Assembly (NCBI GenBank): GCA_963693305.1 | Contig: OY855915.1 | Location: forward strand, 4,082,618-4,146,617 | Direction: 5' to 3' | Length of the DNA stretch: 64,000 bases | Origin: Meandrina meandrites | Taxonomy: Eukaryota > Cnidaria > Anthozoa > Scleractinia > Meandrinidae | Shown here: piece after piece, positions 53,764 to 64,000 of the stretch | Position numbering within the stretch: position 1 is the first letter of the stretch | How the letters are laid out: each line of letters begins with the position of its first letter | Made by a program: the position numbers and the translations under genes | The notes under the pieces: generated by a model | Seen by the model: the letters and a program-made list of their open reading frames with translations, nothing else | Told to the model about the DNA's origin: nothing | Databases searched by the model: none

Positions 53764-54549
53764 AGAGTGTGGTCTATTGCTTTTATGAACTAAGTATCGA
53801 AAACGATTTTTAAAAATATGGGAATCTATTTTATATTTCGCGATCAATAACCTTATTCTCAACATGTCCATCGAATTAAGCAGTAAACCAATCACAGCGG
53901 CTGAAAAAATAAAACACAGGTTCAGCTTCACCGATCGCTCACACCAAAATCAACGAACCGACGCGACGCGACGAAAACGTTTAAAAGTCCCTTTAAAGCT
54001 GTAAAAGTCATAAGAAAGGGAAGAGAAGGGCAAATGGTAAACGGAACAAAGTGTATTCAACGATTTAAAGTTGCTTTTACAACGAAATTTAGCAAACTGT
54101 GGCCGGAGTCATTCATTGCGAAAGCGAAGGACTGCACGGAAAGTGCGCAAGTTTACAAACCTCACAGACCGCCGAAATTATTTAGAATAAAGGTTAGTTT
54201 CAGAAACTCTGCTTCGAAAATTTTATTTCGAACTTATTTGTCACGTAATTTTTTGTTTTCGCCAAGCCACAGACTTTACAGAAAGCACTGAAATTGCATA
54301 AAACTAGAATTAATTCAAGCGCGTACAAGAACACAGTGTGAGTTTCTGCCATCGAGATAATTCAAGTAAGCTTTAAACGCGATCAATTTGAGGTAGTTTT
54401 TTTTCTTTCAAATAAGGTTTTTGAGTGAATGTTGAATGAAAAGATGTCCATATAGTTTTATTCCAGCCCGGTAAACGCGCAACTGTTTATTGTGTTCCTT
54501 TTCATTTGATTGTTTCTGCGTTTTCTTTTGTTTTATTTTCTTCTAGCTA

Positions 54550-55846
54550 TACGCAGAAGTCCATAACTAGAAGTCTACATCTCTGGTAATAGGCTTTGAG
54601 ATATGTCTTTCGCGAGTACCTCGCGTTCCTCGCGTGTAGGCTATTTTTAGAACAGCTTTGCCTCGAACAAGTAGCCAATCACATTGAAGTATTTTTTAAT
54701 TCGCGCCTTTGATTGGTTGAACAAATTTTTGAAGAAAAGCAGAACTGCAGAGGACGAGTGAACTCGAGCGAACGGCATTACGAAATTTCTGTTTGTTGGT
54801 CATCGTAATTTCCGTTTTGTGAGGATTAAATCGTCCGGACAAGAATCATCAGGCCATCTTTCATCGATGACGATAGCATCGAAGTTGTAAAAATTCGGAG
54901 CGTCCAAATAAGCGAGAGGACCTCAGTGTTTTGGTGTCAGAATACGAAATGGCAGCGGGCAAGATAGACTAATTCCGAGTCAAATTCAAAATGCGAAGAC
55001 ACTAAAGATTAATGGAACTCTCAAGATGAAGACAGGCATTAAGAGAGCAAGTGCATTTTGGCACAGGTTCGTTGCTATTTTGAAAAACAAAACCGTGGTC
55101 CCTGAAGCGCTCAACATCGAGCGCGGAATGAACAGAATGAAGTTTGATTCGTTTGAGAACAACATTCAGAGAAAACGACAAGTTTGGCGAGTTTCGCATG
55201 TTTTTGGAATTATAAGGACGGCATGAAAACAAAAGACTGACTAAGGTAATGTACTTGTTTTAATATGAATAGAAATACGAGTTTAATTCATCGAACAATG
55301 ATGATTTCATTCACATCCGTCAAAAGTTTAATTCAAGTTGTGCTTCTCGGGCACTTCGCAGTGTGCAGCTATTGTGTTGTGTATGTTGTTCAGTATTTTA
55401 ACACGAGGATATGCTGTACAAAATAAAGACACACACACTTAACTACTAAAAGTTTGGGGAACTTCTGTTCATAAATTCTCTCGTAAATTATAAAAAGTCG
55501 ACCTGTTTGTTTTGTGAGTTTGTCTACGGAAACCCGGCGACGGGTTGCTTTTTCACTCGCCTTCAAATGCCACTGAACAGACGTTTGAAATCACTATCTA
55601 CGATACTACTTCTGTCGAAATGTGAGAATTAAAGAGAATGGCCTGTCAAGTGTTTTGATGTGATTTGATTTATTTCACCTGCCACTTTCCAAAATATTCG
55701 GCCGCAACTTAGAACTCAAATCGTGTCGAAATAGTGGGTTACGTCATTTTCTCGCGAGACATCAGTTTCTAAAAATAGCCTACACGCGAAAGACATAGCA
55801 CGCGCCCCAATACCAGATGTAGACTTCTAGTTATGGACTTCTGCTA
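54550..55846. mobile_element. Non-autonomous DNA transposon, ~1.3 kb, ~115-bp TIRs
   Basis: GCAGAAGTCCATAACTAGAA at the left reappears inverted near 55817-55840. CGCGTGTAGGCTATTTTTAGAA near 54634-54656 reappears inverted near 55770-55795. No transposase reading frame inside. Confidence 0.75.
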
Positions 55847-56129
55847 TACGCTTAGTTCTTTCGCTCCAACTGCGGTGGGCGGCAAAATTCATTGTTGTGA
55901 ACCACCCTCAGTAAATATTCATTATGATCATTTATTAGAATCATATCTTCTGTTTTAATCATCAGATAGACCAAAATTAGACATTAAACTAACGTTATTA
56001 AATTATTCGTCCTTACGCGTAGTCGAGCGTAGTGCTGCCTTGGCGTGGAGCGGGAGTTTACCGGTACAACAGAACATAGGTTTTTGACTTTTTTGTCCAA
56101 TCAGAGTGCGCGTAGTATCTGAGGTTAGT

Positions 56130-56270
56130 TCATAAATAGTAATAGAATTAGTAATAGTTATAGTAATAGTAATAACAAAACATGCAAAAGCAATTATAGT
56201 GATAGTAATAGTAATAGTAATATCAAAAACAATAGTAACAGTAACAGTAATAGTAATAGTAATAGTAACA
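56130..56270. repeat. AGTAAT-type microsatellite
   Basis: Imperfect runs of AGTAAT/AGTAAC, interrupted by the element that follows at about 56270. Confidence 0.8.
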
Positions 56271-56775
56271 GGGTTGGACATTAGCGCTCGCCCACTCGCC
56301 CAGGCGAGTGTCAAAACTGTCGGGCGAGTACAAATCACCGATCACTCGCCCGGTTTGGCGAGTATGATTTTCAACTCCAGAATATATTATTCAAAATAAG
56401 CGTAATTTTCTACTTTCCACTTTAAAATTATCTAAACTTTCGACAGCTAATGGGTCGCAAACATACAAAAATAGCTTCGCTTGGTAATCGTTAAATGATG
56501 AAGAGACCTTGAAAATGAACTGTGAAACTCAACGGAAAACTTATAAACTTCCTTAAACTAGCTTAAACTAAGGAACAGTGTCAAACGTGATTAAAAATTA
56601 AAGTTGGATATTTCATGTTCGTGGGCTGAGGATGTTGGGAGGGGGCGCTTAATGTTTTCTGTGTTTGTGTGGAGCTATGAGACTGGGCGAGTGAAAAACT
56701 TATCTGGGCGAGTGCAGCGTGAAGGTCACTCGCCTAAATGTCGAGTGCTCCGAAATTTTAGTTTCCAACCCTGTA
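56270..56775. mobile_element. Non-autonomous element with CAGGGTTGGA termini
   Basis: CAGGGTTGGA at the left and its near-inverse TCCAACCCTG at the right bound ~500 bp. Inside, the word GGCGAGT/ACTCGCC recurs many times in both orientations, like subterminal transposase-binding repeats. It is inserted into the AGTAAT microsatellite, which continues on the right side. CAGGG...CCCTG ends suggest hAT. Confidence 0.65.
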
Positions 56776-57060
56776 GTAATAGCTTGGTTTTGATAGCAGT
56801 GTGTTTAACTATATGTTTTCCAAATTAAAAAAAAAGGATTGTTTTTGATCTAGGTAGTGAGGATCTTAAAAAATGAGTTGTTTTGTTTTGTCTACCTACC
56901 CATCTGAAAAGTAACAGAAACTTTTCAAAAATATCATATTTGCCCTGCTCATGATTTTGTGTTCTTTTCTATATAAGCAAATAAGCATCCCCACCCGACC
57001 CCTCCTTTGTTAGTTATCATAATTACTTACTTATTTAAGGTATTTTATATTAATTCATAG

Positions 57061-58909
57061 ATGTCACGTGACTATCGAAAGTTTCCGGTGGATTTGCGAA
57101 GTAAGATCGGGGGTCACGGTCGGAAGCGCGGGTCCGAACATTTGCCGAGGATTGATGTCCCTAAACGAAGAAGAACAGAAGGTGGAAAAGGAACGGGCAA
57201 TTCCACCCGGCCCATTGGGTTCAAAGAACTAGAAAACATCTGTAAAGAAGGCCTCTCACAAAACAGCATTTTAGGACTGGCTAACAAAGCTGAAAAGTTC
57301 GAAGCCCTGTTAGCTTTAGAAGACATTAGACCTGATTTGTTGAAGCTTGTGGTTTCTGCTTTTCGTATTTTATGTTCAGCGAATAACCTAATGAAGGAAA
57401 ACGCGGAGAAGTTGTTACGCTCCCCCGTAGCAAAGAAGTTTATGACAGGGGCTGTTCTTTCAAGTTTTATCAACAAAATGCCTCATTCCGATTGCTGGAA
57501 GGACGAAGGCGATCGTGTCTCTGTGGTAAGTGATTTGACGGAAATATTTCTCGCGCTGATTCAGAGGTTCGGTGAGGGCATAGTGCATGGCCTGCCGCTT
57601 CCCCAGCTGAGTGCTTCATTGGATGAGCTTAAGAAGATGAATCTCATCGAAGACGCCAGTAATCTTGACAAGAAAATCCGACAAGTCAACGAGTTGAAAA
57701 CTGAGGTGATTCGGCAGGCTAAGTCCTCGCATGAACAAGAATCGGGGACCGAGCCTCCGCAGAATTTCAGGGAACTGAGCGTCATTCCACAAGCAGTAGA
57801 CCTTTGTTTCAGGCCTTTTCTTCGTGAAAACATCACAGACAGAAAGTTCAAGGATTTGGAACATTATCTCGACGTGCAGTTTCGCCTTCTGAGAGAGGAC
57901 TTTGTAATGCCCCTTCGCGACGGAATAAGACAATTGACGAAGGAAACGATGCATGCAGGTAAAGGTAAACGCGCTAATGACGTCTCTGTATACCATAACG
58001 TCACAGTCCTGTATCCGGTATGCAGCAGGAAAGGACGGGTTTACAGAATCAGGTTTGACTCGTGTCATCCAAAGGTAATGCGAGTCAACTGGGAAAGATC
58101 CAAACGGCTCAAATTTGGCACCTTGGTTTGCCTTTCTTCAGACGAGTTTAGAACACTTGTCTTCGCAACCGTTGAAAATCGAGATGCGGAAGGGCTAAAT
58201 GTCGGTGAATTAGAAGTACGTTTTGAAAATGTTGGCACAGAAGAGATAAACCAGTTTGTTCAGGGAAAGGCGGCGTTTGTCATGATAGAGTCACCTGCTT
58301 ATTTCGAAGCGTACAGACACGTACTGGAAGCCTTGAAAGAGATTAAGCCTGATGATTTACCTTTCCAGAAGCAGATTGTTGAATGCTGTCAGGACGTTGG
58401 GTCTCCTGAATATCAAGTCAGAAAAGGTAACAACAGTGCGTTCGCGTTTAATTTCACTGGTGTCTTAGCTGTGGAAGCCCCAGTAAATCTAGCGATTCCT
58501 GTTTCTTCTACTAATATTATACTGGACTCAAGCTCGCTGGAAAGTCAGCCAGGAAGTGGCAATAGCAAAGATCCTTCAACTGACGTGGAAGTTCCAATGG
58601 ACGAGATACCTTCAGCTCAACTCAAACAGGAGTGTAACTTTGACGTCCATAATTGGCCTGACAGCGAGAGCATGGGCTTTAATGAGTCGCAGATGAGGGC
58701 ATTCAAAATGGCACTGACCAAAAAGTTTGCCGTCATTCAAGGGCCGCCAGGGACTGGTAAGACGTATGTGGGCTTGAAGATCGCTCGTGTTCTTTTGCAG
58801 ACAGCCTTGATTTGGGAGGACGAGGAGGAACGGTCACCAATCTTGATGGTGTCTTACACAAACCACGCCTTGGATCAGTTCCTGGAAGGGCTCCTAACAA
58901 CGACAACAG
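57061..58909 (+). CDS. ZNFX1: ZNFX1-like copy B, coding exon 1
   Basis: 616 residues plus one base, closely similar to copy A exon 1. Donor CAACAG|GTGAAC. The Walker A GPPGTGKT is intact. The frame past the donor to 58941 is intronic. Confidence 0.9.
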
Positions 58910-59601
58910 GTGAACTATACTTTAATTTTGATTGCATTTGACACATTTGAAACATTTATAGTCATTTTTACGATTTTTGCCTATTTAGTATATGTTATTT
59001 CTCATTGAGAGGAAACTGAAAGTCAGTCTAGTTTATATTAAACGTTAGTTGCAATTGGGGGCAAATTAAGTGATTTACCAACTCTGGTTGGAATAAAATT
59101 GCATCAGGAAATGGTCAGAAATCGTAACTTTGCAATTTAGCACATTTTTACTAAAGACTAAATGATACGAGAGCGGCTTTTGTAAAAAAAAGGGATTTTG
59201 TGAGCAACTTTTGACCATTTTTTTTTGAAATGCAGAGCAATTTGTGGACAGCCTTACTGTATACCTTTTACCCTAATATTTTGGAATTTTTTGTTTAATT
59301 TTAAATAGAAAGACTATTGTTACTTGTACAGTATAAATGTTACAAAAAATAGGTTTCTTTTGTAAAGGTTTTCCAATAATCCTAATTAGAACATCATAAC
59401 GGTAGATCTCTTTATCATATGCATGTAGGACAAATCTATAGGAATGCCCTCTCCTTTCATCCTTGAAAACAAACTAGAAGGAAATCAAAATAGTTTCGAA
59501 AGATTGAAGTGGCACGACTTAGTTTGTATTACAAGTTTGTATTTGTGCAAGCTACTTGGTAAATGACTGACTGATGTTTCCCTCGTCTTTTTAATTTTTA
59601 G
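58910..59601 (+). other. ZNFX1: Intron 1 of ZNFX1-like copy B
   Basis: 692 bases, no coding signal, ends TTTTTAATTTTTAG. Confidence 0.8.
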
Positions 59602-62206
59602 ATGTTGTTCGTGTTGGTGGCCGCAGCAGAAATAACAAACTCGATGCCTTTTCTTTGAAGTATCTTCAGAAAACAATGCGTCGAAACAGAGAGGTTCCAG
59701 AACAAATTTACAGAGCCAGAATGCAAATTAAGATGGAAACTGAAAGGCAAAGAGGACGTTTCGAAAGATCTTCCAGGCTGCTAAGAACCTTGAGTACCAG
59801 CATAGTGTCCATGAAAGTATTTGGTCACCAAGATTATATGTTGAGAGCACATTACACACAACTCTTGGAGAACGCTTGGCAAAGATCGATTGATGAAGCT
59901 CTTCTTGATTGGCTTAAAGTTCAAAAGAACAGAGGACGAGAAGACGAACAACATATCGATGACGTAGATGACGACTTGGAGGATTTTTCTGCTCCTGGGT
60001 TTACTTTTGACAACAGCCCTTTCGAAGACAAAGACCTTGACGGCCATTCATTTGAAGTAGAAGTTCTCTCAGTCAAGGACGCTGACGATCCTCCGTATGT
60101 GAGAAGAAACCTTACAAGTGAAGAAGTTATGACGGAAGATAATGAGATGATCGTTGATGATATTTACAGTTTGGAAACAGAAGATCGTTGGAAACTCTAC
60201 AAACTATGGCGGCAAAGGGTGAAAGACTACCACCACGGGCTTTTCCAAGAGAGACAGGGCGAGTATGAACGGGCATTAGAACGAGAACAGGAGGTAATCG
60301 GAATGGAGGAGTGCGATATTCTTCGCAAGGCACGTGTCATTGGCATGACAACCACGTGTGCCGCCAGATACCGCCACGTTCTCCAGCAAATCCGCCCCAG
60401 GATAGTTTTGGTCGAGGAAGCTGCTGAAGTATTGGAGGCTCACATCATTACGTCATTGACGAACGGATGCGAGCATTTAATTTTGATTGGAGATCACCAA
60501 CAACTAAGGCCCTCCCCTGCAGTCTATGAGTTGGCCAAGAAGTACAAACTAGATGTGTCGCTGTTCGAGAGAATGGTGAATGTTGGAATTCAGTGTGAGC
60601 GGCTCTCTGTACAACATCGCATGAGACCTGAAATCGCCGCCTTGATGAAGCACATCTATGACGATCTGCAGAACCACGAGTCTGTGAAGAATTATGAAGA
60701 CATCAAAGGAGTGAAGAAGAACATGTTCTTCATCAGCCACAAGCGTTTGGAGAAATCCTGCGATCAGTCGCACAGCCATGTCAATGAGCACTAGGCTAGG
60801 TTTCTAGTGGCACTGTGTCGTTATTTACTTCAGCAAGGTTACAAACCTGATCAAATAACACTTCTGACAACCTACATGGGGCAGATGTTCGCCATAAGAG
60901 ACTGCCTCCGAGAGGAGGATGATCAAACAGTCAGGGGTGTCCGAGTGATGACAGTGGACAACTTTCAAGGCGAAGAAAACGACATCATTCTCCTATCGCT
61001 CGTCCGCAGCAACAAAACCGAGAAAGTGGGTTTCATCAAGATTGTGAACCGTGCATGTGTGGCGCTGTCTCGTGCCAAGAAGGGTTTCTACTGCATTGGA
61101 AACTTCGACCTTTTTTCTAAACACAGTGACATCTGGAGCAAAATTGTAGCAGATCTAAAAGCGAGTGATAGCATCGGAAACGCATTGCCCATAATTTGTC
61201 AAATTCACCCCGATGAAGTCAGCCGAGTTAAAATGGCCGAAGACTTCAAACTGAAAGCTCCTGATGGCGAATGTCAGCAGCCATGTAAGGTGCGCCTGGA
61301 TTGCGGTCATGCGTGCAAACAGTTATGCCATCCTTATGACACCAAGCACATGGAATACAAGTGCGTACAGCCATGCAGCAAGAAAATCATGGGCTGTGAC
61401 CACGACTGCCCAAACCTTTGCTGGCAAGAGTGTGAGCGACATTGTGGAATACTTGTCACGAAAGAGGTACCAGCCTGTGGCCATACAGCACAGGTGAAAT
61501 GTGACACCAGTGTGCGGATGTTGAAATGCAAAGAAAGGTGCGAAAAAGCACTTCCCTGTGGCCATCAGTGTCAAGGCTACTGTGGAGCCCCATGCACTAA
61601 AAAATGCCAAGAGCTCGTTAAGAGAACTGATTGGCCATGCGGACACGACGCAACAATCGCCTGCTCAGCCACTCCAGCTGATTGTAAAGTTCCTTGTCAG
61701 GACATGTTGGAATGTGGTCACAAGTGCTCCGGTATTTGTGGAGAGTGTCACATGGGTAGAGTTCACAAACGCTGCAAACTGAGGTGTGGTCGTTCCCTGA
61801 TTTGCTCACATGTCTGCAGAGAGTCCTGCGGAATGCAATGTCCACCATGCATCAGGAAGTGTGAAAACCGTTGCATGCACAGCAGTTGTCAAAAACGTTG
61901 TGGGGACGCGTGCATTCCTTGCCGAGAGATGTGCTCCTGGGAGTGTCCCCATTTAAAGTGCAGTAAGCAATGTGGTGAGATGTGTGACAGGCCGACTTGT
62001 GATATACCCTGCAACAAAACTCTGCCATGCCACCACCAATGCCGGGGATTGATGTGCGAAGAGGAGTGCATCTGTGCCGAGTGTATGAAAAATGATGATC
62101 ACGACCCAATTACAGAAATCTTTTTCGGTACAGAGCAGGATGAAGACGCCCGGTTTATCAAGCTTCCAGACTGTCAGCATATCTTCGAAAAGAAGGGCCT
62201 AGACAG
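59602..62206 (+). CDS. ZNFX1: ZNFX1-like copy B, coding exon 2, interrupted by TAG at 60792
   Basis: Begins after the AG at 59600-59601 with VVRVGGR and is open to the TAG at 60792. It is then open in the same frame to the donor GACAG|GTATGA (GT 62207-62208). The downstream half still encodes FQGEEND, ALSRAKKG and the NFX1 fingers with conserved Cys/His, so it has not decayed otherwise. Confidence 0.88.
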
Positions 62207-62636
62207 GTATGAATAACTTCGATCATAGAAGCGACTGAATATTCGTATAGAAAATCGATCCGTCATACTTCCCATCCATTCTCTTTCCCATAGCCCTTTT
62301 CGCTTCTCTTAGCCGGCAGGGTCTTGGCAGGAGAAACGAAGGGCTCTGGAGACAAAGGATTTCCAGTCCTAGATTCTAGGACTTCTGATCTTCATGTATG
62401 CACTCGTAATGTTTCTGTATACTGTATGGGAGAGTCATGGCGTCTTTTACTTCCGCTGAAGATTTCTTTGTTTCAAACAGCCATCAAAAAATCCAATTTA
62501 TTCAAAAATCCTATGTCCCCAGAGCCCTTCGTCGAGAAGGGCTATGGGAACGAGAATGACTTCCCATCCACACTAATTTCAAACTATCAAACACTTTTAA
62601 TCTTTCAATTAGTCGTAACCATTAAGGTGCTAGCAC

Positions 62637-62802
62637 AGGAAGGGACATGTTTCAGGGACATGTAGCAGGGACACAATCACAGCCACAGTGGGACGCGCAT
62701 GTTGCTGTAATATGTCCAAGCCACATTTTCTTATGAGCACGCGTTGACATTTTGCCCCCACTACTTCTCCTTGCGACGTGTCCCTGAAACATGTCCCTTC
62801 CT
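62637..62802. mobile_element. 166-bp MITE with 24-bp perfect TIRs
   Basis: AGGAAGGGACATGTTTCAGG at the left end is the start of a 24-base repeat exactly inverted at 62779-62802. No ORF. Confidence 0.8.
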
Positions 62803-63319
62803 GGGACCGTTTTGGGTAGAGTCCAAAGAGGTGAGAAAAAAAAAACAAAAAGCAAACGAATTCCTTTTGAATGTTGAGGTTCACTTAGCAAAAATTTAAA
62901 ACTGCTTCGCTTTTTCGTTGTCAGATCTCTTGCTTCAGAAATGCACGCAACGGATGTTACTTTAAAAGTAACTAAAACAAACTGATTGCAAGGTTAGCAC
63001 TATGTTGCTGAGCTAGTCTTTCTCGAGTCCAGGGTTATAACGAGAGAAAATGACCTTCATAGATGCCTTATTGATCCAAGAGAATCTAGCAGTTTCCTTG
63101 AAGAAAGCAATGTTTCTAATAAACACCTGAAAACCCTGTGCCTTGACAAGTTTAATAAACAGCATGCGATGCATGCAGAAGCGATGACGTTTCACAAGGG
63201 TTCTTTGATAATTTTCAGGACATTTGTCAAAAAATTAGGGTACATAAAAGTAACTGACAACTTCTGTGCTGAATGATTGTTCAACAAAAATTGCGTTATC
63301 TTGGCGTGACATACGATAT

Positions 63320-63535
63320 ACGATATACGATGCAAGGTCAAACGCTGTCTAAAATTGTTTACACCTTTTGTTTTAAAGAATGGAGAGATTTCTGTTTACT
63401 AAATCTTATAGAACGCATCAAATATAATTTGTTTCTTTCGTTTATGCTTTAAATTAGTCCTTTCTAACGGCCCAGGAGTATTTTGCTTTGAGTTCTATGC
63501 GACGATTTCTTGTTGAGTTGACTTGATTTCTTTTC
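63320..63535 (-). repeat. Dispersed repeat, copy 2 (inverse of 10605-10810)
   Basis: The reverse complement shares ordered words with 10605-10810, including GTTAGAAAGGACTAAT and AAAGGTGTAAACAA. Confidence 0.6.
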
Positions 63536-64000
63536 CCAGTATTCGGTTCGGTTGATCACAACAGGCAACAGACAACAGACAACAACAGATCCTGTCCACT
63601 CGCACGGCGAGATTAATCGATCACGTCATCGTCATCGCTTAAAAAAAGGTTTAAGATGGCTCACCTTTTCAACAGATGTTTCAAAACTGCTAATAATCGG
63701 TTGCTTCTTCTGCAGTCACGACAGACATCACTTCTTAACTTTATGCCAAATTTACTCGATAACTGATAAAGTGCAACACTCACAGCAGACTCGAAATCTC
63801 AATTTAACAGCTACAAATGAAATAAGGTTTGCCGATCGGTGATGATACAAGCTGCAAAAAAATATCTTCCTTTGCCAAAAAACAAGATGGCGGATCTCAA
63901 AAAGAATACAAACAATGCACCTAGTTCCCATTGCTCTTCGGTTCAATTCAGGGAGTAATCGTAACACCGTAACACCAAAAATTCCAGACATTCCATCGCT

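Larger units (their letters stand above)
52811..57060. other. Rest of the putative 5' intron of ZNFX1 copy B, MITE-rich
   Basis: No coding exon recognised. Contains inverted-repeat elements at 53611-53763, 54550-55846 and about 56270-56775, and TAG/TAA-type microsatellites at 53564-53612 and 56130-56270. It ends in TTTTATATTAATTCATAG, the acceptor before the copy B start codon. Confidence 0.55.
57061..62206 (+). pseudogene. ZNFX1: ZNFX1-like copy B with one in-frame TAG, partial at window end
   Basis: Two coding exons are present, 57061-58909 and 59602-62206, homologous to exons 1 and 2 of copy A with the same splice phase. The start is ATGTCACGTGAC after an AG acceptor. Helicase motifs GPPGTGKT, VEEAAEV, GDHQQLRP, HRMRPE, FQGEEND and ALSRAKKG and the NFX1 finger array are all present. 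At codon 1014 (60792-60794), copy A has GAG (Glu) and copy B has TAG; the frame is open on both sides. A truncated product would lose the second helicase lobe and all zinc fingers. The remaining exons, if present, lie beyond 64000. Only one disabling change is visible, so this is either a very young pseudogene, a polymorphic null allele, a readthrough gene or a sequence error. Confidence 0.85.
62207..64000. other. Intron 2 or 3' flank of ZNFX1-like copy B
   Basis: No match to copy A exons 3-5 was seen, so these should lie outside the window or be lost. Contains a MITE at 62637-62802 and a dispersed repeat at 63320-63535. Confidence 0.5.

Noticed and set aside
60792..60794. Selenocysteine or pyrrolysine recoding at the ZNFX1-B stop
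   Set aside because: TAG is not the selenocysteine codon, no pyrrolysine system is expected in an animal, and the paralog has plain Glu.
63300..63340. ATACGATATACG short repeat as a regulatory array
   Set aside because: Only about two and a half units; a simple microsatellite explains it.

Overview
The window is animal nuclear DNA, most likely from a cnidarian and probably a coral. The evidence is intron-containing genes with GT/AG junctions, very dense short inverted-repeat transposons, a tRNA-type SINE, and a Maverick/Polinton whose accessory genes resemble those I associate with cnidarian elements. The organism is an inference from gene content, not proven by a marker.

Layout. (1) About 2.1-4.0 kb: the 3' half of a HIF prolyl hydroxylase gene (EGLN family) on the + strand. 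(2) 4-18 kb: repeat-rich DNA with decayed TPR repeats (7.3-8.6 kb), a broken Myb/SANT-like transposon gene in two pieces (12.7 and 17.1 kb), and between them a 4 kb satellite with an A-A-B, A-A-B higher-order arrangement. (3) 18.3-32.3 kb: a ZNFX1-like gene (SF1 helicase plus NFX1 zinc fingers plus C-terminal RZ-type finger) that can be assembled into five in-frame coding exons encoding about 1,839 residues, preceded by a putative 5' non-coding exon. A 1.8 kb foldback repeat lies in its third coding intron. (4) 34.4 kb to the window end: a tandem second ZNFX1 copy. Its promoter-like region (34.4-36.35 kb) is a diverged copy of 18.3-20.3 kb, and its coding exons at 57.1-62.2 kb match copy A. 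Copy B carries one in-frame TAG in the helicase region and runs off the window.

(5) 36,824-52,810: a 15,987 bp Maverick/Polinton inserted between the putative 5' exon and the first coding exon of ZNFX1 copy B. Its 300 bp terminal inverted repeats read as identical, and no recognised gene is broken. It has a protein-primed family B DNA polymerase, a retroviral-type integrase, a packaging ATPase, a candidate major capsid protein, a candidate penton/minor capsid protein, two Cys-rich putative zinc proteins, and several membrane-segment proteins. I found no adenovirus-type maturation protease.

How the parts relate. The capsid-ATPase-small-membrane-protein-integrase genes form one rightward cluster, the polymerase reads leftward from the right end, and two convergent pairs overlap by a few bases. 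The least expected observations are: each terminal repeat begins with a ~206 bp self-palindrome; short GC-rich and CAAC/GTTG hairpins recur mainly at gene 3' ends; one membrane protein has both PTAP and LYPxL ESCRT-type late-domain motifs at its N terminus; and the virus-like element sits in the 5' intron of a paralog of a gene known in vertebrates for antiviral RNA sensing.
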